64,000 bases of DNA, taken from Pirellulaceae bacterium (GTDB lineage Bacteria > Planctomycetota > Planctomycetia > Pirellulales > Pirellulaceae). The notes below the pieces were generated by a model that saw only the letters and a program-made list of their open reading frames with translations, searched no databases and was not told the origin of the DNA. A program made the position numbers and the translations under genes. Positions within the stretch are counted from its first letter, which is position 1; every line of letters starts with the position of its first letter. Location of the stretch: the NCBI GenBank assembly GCA_022448645.1, contig JAKVBZ010000005.1, positions 62,001 to 126,000 of the forward strand. The letters are read 5' to 3'. Below, piece after piece: positions 43,514 through 52,318 of this stretch.

Positions 43514-43990
43514 TCAAGGACCCTCCGTCTGCTCGTCGATCCCCAGTAACCGTTTCAGTTCTGGCCAAATAGCCTTGCGCACCTTTTCAAACTCGTCAGC
43601 ATCCGCCGGCTCTTGTGACTTGGCAAAAGCGACCAGTGCTTGCGACTCCTTTTGGACAAGACCATATACACGCATGATGTCGTCAATGAATTCCTGGTCG
43701 TCGCCTTCCACATCCTGGCGAACCCTTTTTAATGCAAGAATATTCAACTCGATCATGTCATCGAGTTCTCCCATAAGATCAGTAACCTGTTCGACAGTAA
43801 ATGCATCCGCAACGTACGCGTCTGCCGTAACCCCTACGTAACCGTACGAAGTATACACATGAGCTGCCGACAACGAACCGATGGCTTGCAAACGAATGTT
43901 TTCCGCGTTTGCAAAAGATGTAACCAATAACATCAGCCCTGCGACGATCCACGGCAATACACGGCTGGGAATACGTGACCCCAGATGCAT
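43514..43990 (-). CDS. Small exported helical protein of unknown function
   Basis: 158 residues from the ATG at 43990, with AAGGAG 7 bases upstream; a longer reading is not needed. Signal peptide: VLPWIVAGLMLLVTSFANAE. The mature part is helical and acidic (VEQVTDLMGELDDMIELNIL, DQEFIDDIMRVYGLVQKESQ). I do not recognise the family. Its stop is directly back to back with that of the Ski2-like helicase, so the two transcripts must overlap or share an end. A palindromic hairpin lies upstream at 44030-44050. Confidence 0.8.
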   Translation of the reverse strand: MHLGSRIPSRVLPWIVAGLMLLVTSFANAENIRLQAIGSLSAAHVYTSYGYVGVTADAYVADAFTVEQVTDLMGELDDMIELNILALKRVRQDVEGDDQEFIDDIMRVYGLVQKESQALVAFAKSQEPADADEFEKVRKAIWPELKRLLGIDEQTEGP

Positions 43991-44029
43991 GGGAAGCTCC
44001 TTGTGTTGAAGATTGATAGTAGCCTCTAA

Positions 44030-44050
44030 CGGCAAGCTTCCAGCTTGCCG
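44030..44050. repeat. Perfect 8-bp hairpin, planctomycete-type palindrome
   Basis: CGGCAAGC (44030-44037) and GCTTGCCG (44043-44050) with a 5-base loop. It lies 40 bases upstream of the exported helical protein and 108 bases before the RecQ gene, in the divergent promoter region. It may be a mobile palindromic repeat or a regulatory structure. Confidence 0.55.
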
Positions 44051-44157
44051 ATTCTGATCCATAATTTAACCAATGACTTGACAAAGCCTTCTTACCAACA
44101 GGATGCTTGTGGCTACGGCTTAGCAGTTTTGCGAGCAGAAGCTTCGCAGGACCCTGT

Positions 44158-45648
44158 ATGCAGGTCAATGGGATTTCCTTACTGAGGATTGCGGTTCACG
44201 ACATGTCACCTGACGAAGCACTCCAACAATACTTCGGCTTCAACTCTTTTCGAGGGTGCCAGCATGATGTCATCCGGCATGTGTTAGCCGGGCAGCATGC
44301 ACTGTTGTTAATGCCGACCGGCATGGGAAAATCAATCTGCTACCAAATTCCGGCTCTCCTGCGTGCCCGTCAAACGAGCTCTCAGGCACGTCGCGAATTA
44401 ACAGTGGTTTTGTCGCCGCTGATCGCACTGATGAAAGACCAGGTCGATTCCTTGCAGGCACGAGGTATCCAGGCAACGTACATCAATTCTTCACTCACCG
44501 CGGCAAAACGCAAACAAAGATATACCCAAGTCGCCGGGGGGCAGTTTGACTTGCTGTATGTGACGCCCGAGCGATTTAGGAAAAACGATTTTCTACAGGC
44601 CTTGAACAATCGGCAAACCGGACTGTTGGCCGTAGACGAAGCTCACTGCATCAGCCAGTGGGGTCATGACTTCCGTCCTGATTATTCACGATTGGCCGAA
44701 TTACGTGAACAGCTGGGCCATCCCATCACAATCGCTGTCACGGCAACCGCGACGCCAGAGGTACAGCAAGATATCGTACGGCAGCTTGGTTTGACCTCCA
44801 CAGATATTAAGGTCTTTCACGAAGGCATTAATCGGCCCAATTTACATCTGGAGGTCAGCCACGTATGGGACGACGAGGAAAAGCTACAACACATCCTCGA
44901 TATCGAGACCACGCCACCCTACGACCAGGGTTCTGGAATTGTCTATTTCACTCTCATCAAAACGCTAGATCAATTTAGTACCTATCTCACCGAACGTGCC
45001 GTGGACCATACGATCTACCACGGCGAGCTACCTCGGGACCGAAGACGCCAGTTACAGGACCAGTTCATGTCGGAAAAACAAAGCCTCGTATTGGCTACCA
45101 ACGCCTTCGGTATGGGAGTGGATAAAAACAACATTCGGTTTGTATTGCACGCCGAAGTCCCTGGATCCATGGAATCTTACTATCAGGAAATCGGACGAGC
45201 CGGCCGGGACGGTTTACCCAGCCTTTGCCGGCTGCTGTATGATCAGCGAGACTTGGCTACCCAAATGGAATTCATCCGTTGGAGTAATCCCAATTCCGAA
45301 TACTATCAGCAACTTCATCTGCTTTTACGAGAACACGCTGAACAGATCCATGCATTTGGCCTGGAGTGGCTCAACAGACAGCTCCATGCACGCGGCCATC
45401 AGGATCACCGACTCGAGACAGCGCTATCCATGATGGAACGATACGATGTGGTCGCAGACTCAAGACCTCCCGGTTGTTTCCAGGTCTTGCGAGACCTTCC
45501 ACCTGCCTTGCTGGACGAAGAACGACTTCAAGACAAGTTGCAAAGAGACCAACAGAAGCTTTACGCACTGGTAGAATATGTCAAGGAAGCCAATGACCGC
45601 AAAGCGTTCATCCATCACTATTTCGGATTGCCGTATCATGGAACATGA
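44158..45648 (+). CDS. RecQ-family DNA helicase, short form
   Basis: 496 residues. The ATG at 44158 has AGGA 6 bases upstream; an ATG at 44203 (MSPDEALQQYFGF) is the minimal start. The RecQ core is complete: GFNSFRGCQHDVIRHVL, Walker A MPTGMGKS, DEAH in VDEAHCISQWGHDFRPDYSR, VTATATPEVQQDI, VLATNAFGMGVDK and YQEIGRAGRDG. After residue ~385 the protein should have a zinc domain (four Cys), an RQC and an HRDC. Instead it ends soon after EANDRKAFIHHYFGLPYHGT, where the zinc cysteines are replaced. It is thus a RecQ-like helicase without the usual DNA-binding C-terminus. RecQ enzymes unwind DNA 3' to 5' in recombinational repair. Confidence 0.88.
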   Translation: MQVNGISLLRIAVHDMSPDEALQQYFGFNSFRGCQHDVIRHVLAGQHALLLMPTGMGKSICYQIPALLRARQTSSQARRELTVVLSPLIALMKDQVDSLQARGIQATYINSSLTAAKRKQRYTQVAGGQFDLLYVTPERFRKNDFLQALNNRQTGLLAVDEAHCISQWGHDFRPDYSRLAELREQLGHPITIAVTATATPEVQQDIVRQLGLTSTDIKVFHEGINRPNLHLEVSHVWDDEEKLQHILDIETTPPYDQGSGIVYFTLIKTLDQFSTYLTERAVDHTIYHGELPRDRRRQLQDQFMSEKQSLVLATNAFGMGVDKNNIRFVLHAEVPGSMESYYQEIGRAGRDGLPSLCRLLYDQRDLATQMEFIRWSNPNSEYYQQLHLLLREHAEQIHAFGLEWLNRQLHARGHQDHRLETALSMMERYDVVADSRPPGCFQVLRDLPPALLDEERLQDKLQRDQQKLYALVEYVKEANDRKAFIHHYFGLPYHGT

Positions 45649-45824
45649 GCCGGAGAGACAGTGCCTCGCCCGTCGCTGGGGCCCCCGGCCCGAGTCAAAC
45701 GGGACGGGGCAGGGGCCCTCCTACTTCCCAAACGGCAACCCAAACACTCCACTGCGTTGCCCTGCAGTCCAATCGCCACCAACATTCACAAACAAACAAT
45801 TAGAACAAGTTTGGCCATAGGTTC

Positions 45825-46787
45825 ATGAACCGTCCACGTCACGTCATCGCACACCGAGGCGCCTCAGGATATTTACCCGAGCATACGCTGGCCTCCAAAG
45901 CGCTAGCCCATGGGATGGGAGCCGACTTCATCGAACAAGATGTGGTGTTGTCACGCGACCACGTGCCACTCGTGTTGCACGATATCTATCTGGATACGGT
46001 CACCGATGTCCGTTCCCAATTCCCAGAAAGGGCCAGGGCCGACGGCCGTTATTATGCTCTTGATTTTTCCTGGGCTGAAATCCAACAATTGCATGTCCAC
46101 GAACGCGTCCATGTGGGTACAGACCAAGCGGTTTATCCCGGACGATTTTCTCAAACGACACTCACTTTTCGTATTCCGTCGCTGTCGCAAGAGATCGAAC
46201 TCATTCAGGGCCTGAATCGCTCAACAGGTCGCAATGTGGGCCTGTACCCCGAAATCAAAGCGCCTGCCTGGCACCGACAACAAGCAGTCGACATCAGTCG
46301 CATTGTTATCGACGTCCTCCAGCAATATGGATACCAATCGGCAGATGACAACATTTTTGTACAGTGCTTTGATGCGCAGGAGACGCAGCGTTTGCGTTAC
46401 GAATTCAAGTCTCGACTGAAATTAGTGCAATTGATCGGGAACAATAGCTGGAAAGAGGCACCCACCGACTTTACACACCTGCGTACCCCGTCTGGTATTG
46501 CCGAAGTCGCCAAGTATGCTCAGGCTGTGGGTCCCCATCTGTCTCACGTCATCTCAGGTATCGACGAACGCGGAGGCCCCCGGGTGACTCCATTCGTATC
46601 ACTGGCTCACGATCAAGGAATGCAAGTGCACGCCTACACGGTACGCGCAGACGATTTGCCGGTCTATGTGACCAGTTTCAACCAGCTCATGGAATTGCTC
46701 ATTCGAGATGCAGATGTAGATGGCGTTTTCAGCGATTTTCCGGATCGTTCACGCCATTGCTTGCAAGCGTTGAGAGGTCAGGGATAG
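45825..46787 (+). CDS. glpQ: Glycerophosphodiester phosphodiesterase
   Basis: 320 residues. Hydrolyses glycerophosphodiesters to an alcohol and glycerol-3-phosphate. The motifs are HVIAHRGASGYLPEHTLASK (catalytic His near residue 10), GADFIEQDVVLSRDHVPLVL with the metal-binding acidic residues, then HDIYLDTVTD and GLYPEIKAP. The N-terminus has no signal peptide, unlike periplasmic E. coli GlpQ, so this should be cytoplasmic. Length fits the GlpQ branch (with the insert around 80-130). Convergent with the aldehyde oxidoreductase gene; a hairpin sits in the gap. Confidence 0.9.
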   Translation: MNRPRHVIAHRGASGYLPEHTLASKALAHGMGADFIEQDVVLSRDHVPLVLHDIYLDTVTDVRSQFPERARADGRYYALDFSWAEIQQLHVHERVHVGTDQAVYPGRFSQTTLTFRIPSLSQEIELIQGLNRSTGRNVGLYPEIKAPAWHRQQAVDISRIVIDVLQQYGYQSADDNIFVQCFDAQETQRLRYEFKSRLKLVQLIGNNSWKEAPTDFTHLRTPSGIAEVAKYAQAVGPHLSHVISGIDERGGPRVTPFVSLAHDQGMQVHAYTVRADDLPVYVTSFNQLMELLIRDADVDGVFSDFPDRSRHCLQALRGQG

Positions 46788-46820
46788 TGAAAGTGCACTC
46801 AGGACATACCCTGACTTTCA
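46788..46820. terminator. Hairpin between convergent glpQ and oxidoreductase genes
   Basis: TGAAAG (46788-46793) pairs with CTTTCA (46815-46820), and TCAGG (46799-46803) with CCTGA (46810-46814). The two stems stack with a 5-base bulge and a 6-base loop. It begins at the base after the glpQ stop and could end transcription from both sides, although no T-run follows. Confidence 0.4.
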
Positions 46821-46853
46821 ACTGGAAACCGAGAACCGATAAACCGTCGCCTC

Positions 46854-48698
46854 TTATAGTGACTGCAGCCCTAGTTCGGCTAGTTTTTCAGGCGTAGGAA
46901 CGCCTTCATCATCCCAACCGCGTTCTTCGTAATAGATGGGCAGCATCGTATCAAGATCCACGGTAACCCCTTTCGACGGCCCTTCTGTGTGGGCGTCTTT
47001 CAGTAAACGTTTGGGAAGCGTGTCATCAGCCTTGGTCAATCCGGCTTTCAGATTCCACAGCCGTTCCAGATTCCATGTACGTTCGCCAATCTTGACGAAA
47101 TCATCCAGCGTGTAATCGATGCCAGTGGCGGCAGCCGTGATCGGTATAAAGGCTTCCAGCCCACCATTCGCGAACGCGACAAATAGGCAAAGCCCGGAGG
47201 CATCGTGCGCAGTAGAGCGGTGCTGCTCGTGGACGACCCACTCACTCTTACCTTCGGTTGTATGAGGATCCATATCGGATGATTCCACGCCGGGGGTCCA
47301 GGCACGCAGGTGGCAGGCGCCACGATTGCAGGTCGCGTAAGCGACGCCCATTCCTTGGAAACCTCGGGGATCGTAAGCCGGAAACTCCTGGCCTTTGCTT
47401 CCCATAAACACTTCGGGATGGTTGAATTTGTCACCCATCCGTTTAGCACCTTCGGCGATTTCGTCACCAAAACCTTCTCGATAGGCGGTCGCTTCGGTCA
47501 TGCGGACCAAAGCTTCTCCCGAACCAAAATTCAAAGGAAGCTCGACCATATCGTCACCCACGACACCAGTCTCGTACAACTCCATCGCCGAAGCGAGAGT
47601 CGAGCCCATAGAAATCGGGTCCATCCCCAAGTCGTTGCACAACCAGTTGGCTTTGAGAACCGCGTCCAGATCCCCCACGCCACAATCGGCTCCCAAGGCC
47701 CAAGCCGCTTCGTACTCAGGACCTTCGCCGGCAATCTTCCAATTGCGTGGGTGCATGTTGACGAGGAATTTTTCGGAATGCTCGTCCAGACGACAAACTC
47801 GCCCACAGGCAATCGTGCAAGCAAAACACGCTTTGTTGCTGACGAGTCTCGTGTCCACGATCGAATTTCCATTCAAGTTTTCTGCTTCTTCAAATTGGCC
47901 TTGTTGGAAATTTCGAGTTGGCAAGCCACCGAAGGTGTTCGTCAAGTCGATTGTGGCCGCAGTACCTTGAGCCGATAATCCTTCTCGACCAGGATCATCT
48001 TTCATAGCCGCACGCATTTCCCAAACCGCCTTCATAAAAGCTTCTGGTTTGGCAACAGAAACACCTTTCGTACCTCGAACGGCAATCGCCTTTAAATTCT
48101 TGGACCCCATCACAGTCCCCACACCACTACGACCTGCAGCCCGGTGTTTGTCGTTCATGATGCAAGCAAACTTCACCAGATTTTCGCCTGCTGGACCGAT
48201 GCAGGAGATGCGAAGACCGGGAATGCCGAGCTCGCTCCGCAATCCATCTTCGGTTTCAGAAACGGTTTTGCCCCAATAAGCATCCGCGTCGCGAAGTTCG
48301 ATCAGGTCGTCGTAAATGAACAAGTAGCAAGGCTTTGGCGCTTTACCTTCAAAGATGATCAAATCGTAACCGGCAAATTTGAGTTCTGGTCCCCAGTGCC
48401 CACCCGAATTCGACGTGGTGATGGCTCCGGTCAACGCCCCTTTGGTAACCACCATGTATCGTGATCCACAGGGAGCCGGCGTACCCGTCAGTGGCCCGGT
48501 GGCAAAAATCAATCTATTTTCCGGGGATAATGGATCCACCGAAGGGTCCATTTCTTCGTACAGATAGCGATCCGCCAAGCCTCGTCCACCGATGTATTCT
48601 TGCATCCATTCGGCAGGAATGTCCTCAACCGTCGTAGTGCCCGCAGTCAAATTAACGCGTAATAGTTTACCGGTCCAACCACCTGCGCTATTTCCCAT
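46854..48698 (-). CDS. Aldehyde:ferredoxin oxidoreductase family protein
   Basis: 614 residues from the ATG at 48698, with AAAGGA 8 bases upstream. Family enzymes use a tungsten-pterin cofactor and one 4Fe-4S cluster to oxidise aldehydes or reduce carboxylates with ferredoxin. N-terminal domain: GGWTGKLLRVNLTAGTTTVE, GPLTGTPAPCGSRYMVVTKG, SNSGGHWGPELKFAGYDLII. The cluster motif is C-x2-C-x3-C at about residue 290 (ACFACTIACGRVC), with the distal Cys in NRGACHLRAW. All pieces of the family are present. The physiological aldehyde is unknown; the family is more usual in anaerobes and archaea. No dedicated ferredoxin or tungsten transporter lies in the window. Confidence 0.9.
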   Translation of the reverse strand: MGNSAGGWTGKLLRVNLTAGTTTVEDIPAEWMQEYIGGRGLADRYLYEEMDPSVDPLSPENRLIFATGPLTGTPAPCGSRYMVVTKGALTGAITTSNSGGHWGPELKFAGYDLIIFEGKAPKPCYLFIYDDLIELRDADAYWGKTVSETEDGLRSELGIPGLRISCIGPAGENLVKFACIMNDKHRAAGRSGVGTVMGSKNLKAIAVRGTKGVSVAKPEAFMKAVWEMRAAMKDDPGREGLSAQGTAATIDLTNTFGGLPTRNFQQGQFEEAENLNGNSIVDTRLVSNKACFACTIACGRVCRLDEHSEKFLVNMHPRNWKIAGEGPEYEAAWALGADCGVGDLDAVLKANWLCNDLGMDPISMGSTLASAMELYETGVVGDDMVELPLNFGSGEALVRMTEATAYREGFGDEIAEGAKRMGDKFNHPEVFMGSKGQEFPAYDPRGFQGMGVAYATCNRGACHLRAWTPGVESSDMDPHTTEGKSEWVVHEQHRSTAHDASGLCLFVAFANGGLEAFIPITAAATGIDYTLDDFVKIGERTWNLERLWNLKAGLTKADDTLPKRLLKDAHTEGPSKGVTVDLDTMLPIYYEERGWDDEGVPTPEKLAELGLQSL

Positions 48699-48856
48699 GA
48701 TAGGTCCTTTGATTTCGGTGCCATCGAAGCACAAACAAGCTGTCCAAGTGCAAGATTATAGCAGAGGACTTCCAAATTTTCGACTAGTGCGTTTTTAGAA
48801 TAAAGCCGGGAATTTCGGGAAGAACCGTGTTATAGTGAAAGCTGGGTTCTATAGCC

Positions 48857-49480
48857 ATGACAACTACGGGAGAATTCGCCGTGAGATTCTTTGTAACCGC
48901 TTTGCTGGCCTGTTGCCTGCCACTTGTTTCTTCCGCATCCGTTCACGCCTTTGGTTTTCTGAACCGTGTCATCGGCTGCCCTGTGCAGGTTCATCCCTGC
49001 TGTTGCTCGGCCGGCACGGACCCTATCGACGAAACGGAGGCCAACCCTTCTGACGAGATAGCGAGAGAAAACGACTCCTCTGCAGTCCCAGAAACTCTGA
49101 CCGAGGAGGCTACAGACGAAACTCCATCAGCTGATGTGGAAGAGGCTGCTGAACTGGCCGAAGCACCTGCTGAAGAAGAGACAGCTCCCTCAGAGGTTGA
49201 CGAAGATGTTGCATCCCCATCCGATCTTAATACGGCTATCGAGGCCGAAGAGGATCCAGCCGAGGATGCCACGGCCACCAATGAAGAAGAAGCTGCCCCG
49301 GCGGCTGAGGAACCCGCAGCCCCCCCCGCAGAACCGGCTGCAGAGGCCGTCACGTCACCTGCACCTAACGAAGAAGAAACGCCAGCCGATGAGGAACAGG
49401 CTAGCGACGAAACCGCTGTGATACTCAAGGAAGAAGAATCTGACACGTCTATAACCGACGATGCTGCACCAGCAGGTTGA
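48857..49480 (+). CDS. Secreted Glu/Ala-rich acidic protein
   Basis: 207 residues. Signal peptide: VRFFVTALLACCLPLVSSAS. A short Cys-rich segment (GFLNRVIGCPVQVHPCCCSA) is followed by about 150 residues dominated by Glu, Ala, Pro, Thr and Asp with no predicted fold. The ATG at 48857 lacks a ribosome-binding site; a GTG at 48881 has GGGAG about 8 bases upstream and would give a more normal signal peptide, so that is a real alternative. Its 3' end overlaps the convergent gene by 32 bases. Low-complexity acidic exported proteins may bind cations or coat other proteins. Confidence 0.72.
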   Translation: MTTTGEFAVRFFVTALLACCLPLVSSASVHAFGFLNRVIGCPVQVHPCCCSAGTDPIDETEANPSDEIARENDSSAVPETLTEEATDETPSADVEEAAELAEAPAEEETAPSEVDEDVASPSDLNTAIEAEEDPAEDATATNEEEAAPAAEEPAAPPAEPAAEAVTSPAPNEEETPADEEQASDETAVILKEEESDTSITDDAAPAG

Positions 49481-50678
49481 CTCCCTTTTTGTTAGCAAGC
49501 ACCACGTCTAACAAACCATCCCCCGTCACATCGTAGACTTGGAACTGGGTACCGATCCCCGTGTCGCGTCCCGCATCGATTTCATGGACCGTAAATTTTG
49601 GCGGTTTGCCATGCTGTCGGGCGATTTCGATCCAAACCATGACGACGGGATCCTTGCCCCCCGGATCGCCACCGTTGTGTGCAAAAAATCGCTTGCCGGT
49701 CACCAAATCTGAGGTACCATCTCCATCGACATCTGCCAGGCAAAGTGCGTGTGTCTGTGAGAAAGACTCAGAAATCACGTGATACTGAAACCGTGTGTGA
49801 TCGCTTGACCCTAGATTCTCGAACCACCAAATACCGTATTGGTGGGCACAGCTCATCAAGATATCCTGATCGCCGTCTAGATCGAGGTCACAGACATGAA
49901 TATCGCTAGCGGTTACCGGCTTGGTCTCACCGTCACGAACAAGCATCATCGGATGAAAGGTCCAAGTCCCGCGATCACGGTCCTGAGGAGCCTCGTACCA
50001 ACCATGAGGAATGATGATGTCGTTGCGGCCATCGCGGTTAAGGTCTCCGACGCCCAATCCGTGATAGTATTTAAATGAACCGTTGGCATGCGGATCGCTC
50101 GAATCGCTTACCGGTACGAACTGCCAACGTTTCAGGGGCATGCCATGAGCTGGTAATGAACAAAATCCCATCTGTCCCGCCGAACCGAGAACCAGGTCGG
50201 GAATACCATTCCCCGTCAAATCACGAAATTGCGGAGACTCATTCGAGGCGTCAAGACAAATCAAGTGTTCTTCCCAATGCTTCTCTTGTTGGCGTGGATT
50301 CTCGTACCAATGGCATGGCGCACCGGGAAAGCCAATCACCAAATAATCTTGCCAGCCATCACGATTGACGTCGTAGGTAAAGCTGGCAAAACACTGGCTG
50401 TAGCCCTTATCCGGCACGTAGTCGCCGACCTTCCGAATCTCGTGCAAGGTCCAATCGGGTGCCTGGTACCAGACATCACCAGCCAAGATGTCCACAGCAC
50501 CGTCCCGATCTACATCCGCTGCGGCCACGCCTTCGGCGCGAAACTTTGCATCCAATTCAACACGTTTCCATGAGATCGTTTGGCCCGTAGCCGACGACCC
50601 CACGACACCGATGCAAACGAGCACCAAATACCAGTAACTCAGGTGTTTGCTTACCAGACGAATCGCCACGAATCCCAT
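49449..50678 (-). CDS. Secreted FG-GAP/VCBS-repeat protein
   Basis: 409 residues from the ATG at 50678, with GGGAG about 8 bases upstream; a longer reading adds 43 residues of unlikely sequence. Signal peptide: YWYLVLVCIGVVGSSATGQ. The body is a beta-propeller with FG-GAP/VCBS calcium-binding loops of the DxDxDGxxD type: AAADVDRDGAVDILAGD, DVNRDGWQDYLVIG, GDLNRDGRNDIIIP, DLDLDGDQDILMS, ADVDGDGTSDLVTG and YDVTGDGLLDVVL. Planctomycetes have many of these; the function is unknown. It overlaps the acidic secreted gene at its 3' end and is divergent from nadD. Confidence 0.88.
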   Translation of the reverse strand: MGFVAIRLVSKHLSYWYLVLVCIGVVGSSATGQTISWKRVELDAKFRAEGVAAADVDRDGAVDILAGDVWYQAPDWTLHEIRKVGDYVPDKGYSQCFASFTYDVNRDGWQDYLVIGFPGAPCHWYENPRQQEKHWEEHLICLDASNESPQFRDLTGNGIPDLVLGSAGQMGFCSLPAHGMPLKRWQFVPVSDSSDPHANGSFKYYHGLGVGDLNRDGRNDIIIPHGWYEAPQDRDRGTWTFHPMMLVRDGETKPVTASDIHVCDLDLDGDQDILMSCAHQYGIWWFENLGSSDHTRFQYHVISESFSQTHALCLADVDGDGTSDLVTGKRFFAHNGGDPGGKDPVVMVWIEIARQHGKPPKFTVHEIDAGRDTGIGTQFQVYDVTGDGLLDVVLANKKGVNLLVQHRRL

Positions 50679-50732
50679 AGAAGATACTCCCACTATCCAG
50701 GCAAATACTCTGTTTTGGCTCCGTTCATTTAC

Positions 50733-50753
50733 CGCCCAGCTGCAGGCTGGGCG
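50733..50753. repeat. Perfect 8-bp palindrome upstream of nadD
   Basis: CGCCCAGC (50733-50740) and GCTGGGCG (50746-50753) with loop TGCAG. It lies in the 235-base divergent region between the VCBS protein and nadD. It is similar in design to the hairpin at 44030-44050 and probably a dispersed palindrome. Confidence 0.55.
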
Positions 50754-50913
50754 ATAAACAAAACTGTAAAAATGGCCCCGGCCATCGTTCGTCGACAAAT
50801 GATACATTCATATGAATTGTACATTGAATGAAAGATCGTGTCGGCACTATAGTGTTGCTTCAGCCTACCCATTACACTGAACACAAACCAAGTGCATCAA
50901 CGTTCTGTGGACC

Positions 50914-51537
50914 ATGGCTACCCAAAACTTGAAAAGATTAGGCATATTTGGCGGCACCTTTGATCCCATCCACTTTGGACATTTGTTGCTGGCCGAATTC
51001 TGCCGCGAGCAACGCCAATTGGACCAAGTTTGGTTCTTGCCCGCAGATGTGCCTCCTCACAAACAAGATCGACAGCTGGCAACGACAAACCAACGACTGC
51101 AAATGCTGCAATTAGCGCTCGGAGGTCATACATCGTTTCAGGTTTGCACCATGGAGCTGGAGCGGGGTGGAGTCAGTTACACTCGCGACACGCTGGAATC
51201 CATTCACAAGCAGCTTCCCCAAACGGAACTGTACCTGCTGCTGGGTGGCGACTCGCTGCACGACCTGCCAAACTGGCGCGATCCAGATCGCATTTGTCAG
51301 TTGGCCATGCTTACCATCGTACAACGTCCCGACTTTCCAGCCCCGGACTTTACGATTTTGGAACACCTGGTACCCGCAGAACGATTGGAACAATTTAGCA
51401 ATGCGGTTGTACAGATGCCTCAGTTGCAGCTGAGCAGCTCCGAAATCCGACGGCGAGTACAAGCAGAAGACAGTGTCCGCTACCAAACACCTCGCGCTGT
51501 CGAGAAATACATTGAGACACAAGCGCTGTACAAGTAA
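50914..51537 (+). CDS. nadD: Nicotinate-nucleotide adenylyltransferase
   Basis: 207 residues. NadD adenylylates nicotinate mononucleotide with ATP to form deamido-NAD in NAD synthesis. The nucleotidyltransferase motif GIFGGTFDPIHFGHLLLAE contains the HxGH-type signature. WFLPADVPPHKQDRQ, YLLLGGDSLHDLPNWRDPDR and the C-terminal ISSTxR-equivalent LSSSEIRRRV complete it. It is normal length. No neighbouring rsfS or obg is seen, so the usual linkage is not conserved. Confidence 0.94.
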   Translation: MATQNLKRLGIFGGTFDPIHFGHLLLAEFCREQRQLDQVWFLPADVPPHKQDRQLATTNQRLQMLQLALGGHTSFQVCTMELERGGVSYTRDTLESIHKQLPQTELYLLLGGDSLHDLPNWRDPDRICQLAMLTIVQRPDFPAPDFTILEHLVPAERLEQFSNAVVQMPQLQLSSSEIRRRVQAEDSVRYQTPRAVEKYIETQALYK

Positions 51538-51655
51538 CAACCGAACTTGTCGGCTCAAGGACAGCCACCCACGAGTGAGCTGTCATGAAGAACGTGTGGT
51601 CCTTTGATTTTCAGCATGAGCCAATAGCTCACAAGAATACAAAGTTGAAACACCA

Positions 51656-51916
51656 TTAAGCCGCTCGACGATTGTCGAAAAGCGATTGCACTTCCTCCGG
51701 AAGACCTATCTCGGCCAACCCCGGCTCTCCGTAAATCGCTTCGACTACTTGGTCCAACTGTTCGGCGGGCGACTGAGCCAAATCGACAAAGATCCACCGC
51801 TTCCCACCAATCTCGCAGGCACCGCCACCACTACTGTCGAGCCATTCATGTCGGATTCCATATCCAACCTGCCTCGCCAACTCTAAGCATCTTTCAAGTT
51901 GTTCGACTACTTTCAT
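51656..51916 (-). CDS. Small conserved hypothetical protein
   Basis: 86 residues from the ATG at 51916, with GGAG 9 bases upstream; an ATG at 51946 adds ten acidic residues but lacks such a site. Content: VVEQLERCLELARQVGYGIR, GGGACEIGGKRWIFVDLAQS and QLDQVVEAIYGEPGLAEIGL. It is a compact alpha/beta protein of a type I have seen only as planctomycete hypotheticals; function unknown. It is convergent with nadD after a 118-base gap. Confidence 0.75.
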   Translation of the reverse strand: MKVVEQLERCLELARQVGYGIRHEWLDSSGGGACEIGGKRWIFVDLAQSPAEQLDQVVEAIYGEPGLAEIGLPEEVQSLFDNRRAA

Positions 51917-52318
51917 GCTTGCGAACTCCGTTTCGTCTTCATCCATGCGATCAATTCTGGGCCGAACGCTGTCAGATGCCAGCAATCATTCATGGATCCA
52001 TGCAACGTTCGGCAGCGGTTCGCCTCATCCCATCGTGGGACCGAACTGCCAGTAAACTCAACGGAAGTTCCGTACTTCGCCGAAACTTGTCCACCGCTGA
52101 CAGTAGACCGCGAATTATAAAGCCTTATCGTGTAGTGACCGATACCGGTTCGACGATACAAAAAAGACCTTTAAACTATTGCGAGAAAATAAGTTAAGAC
52201 GTTTACTTCAGGTAAGACAGAAGAATCAAACTAATACGGCAAAACGGAAAAAATAGACGTACGCACGGTGTCTTTTCCGAATGGCCAATTTGAATCGGGT
52301 GCGGTTCTGGAGGAAATG
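51917..52318. other. Intergenic region, divergent promoters
   Basis: 402 bases between the small hypothetical protein (minus) and the histidine kinase (plus). It must hold both promoters. I see no gene or RNA gene; the plus-strand open frames here have no recognisable features. The last 120 bases before the kinase are AT-rich. Confidence 0.4.
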
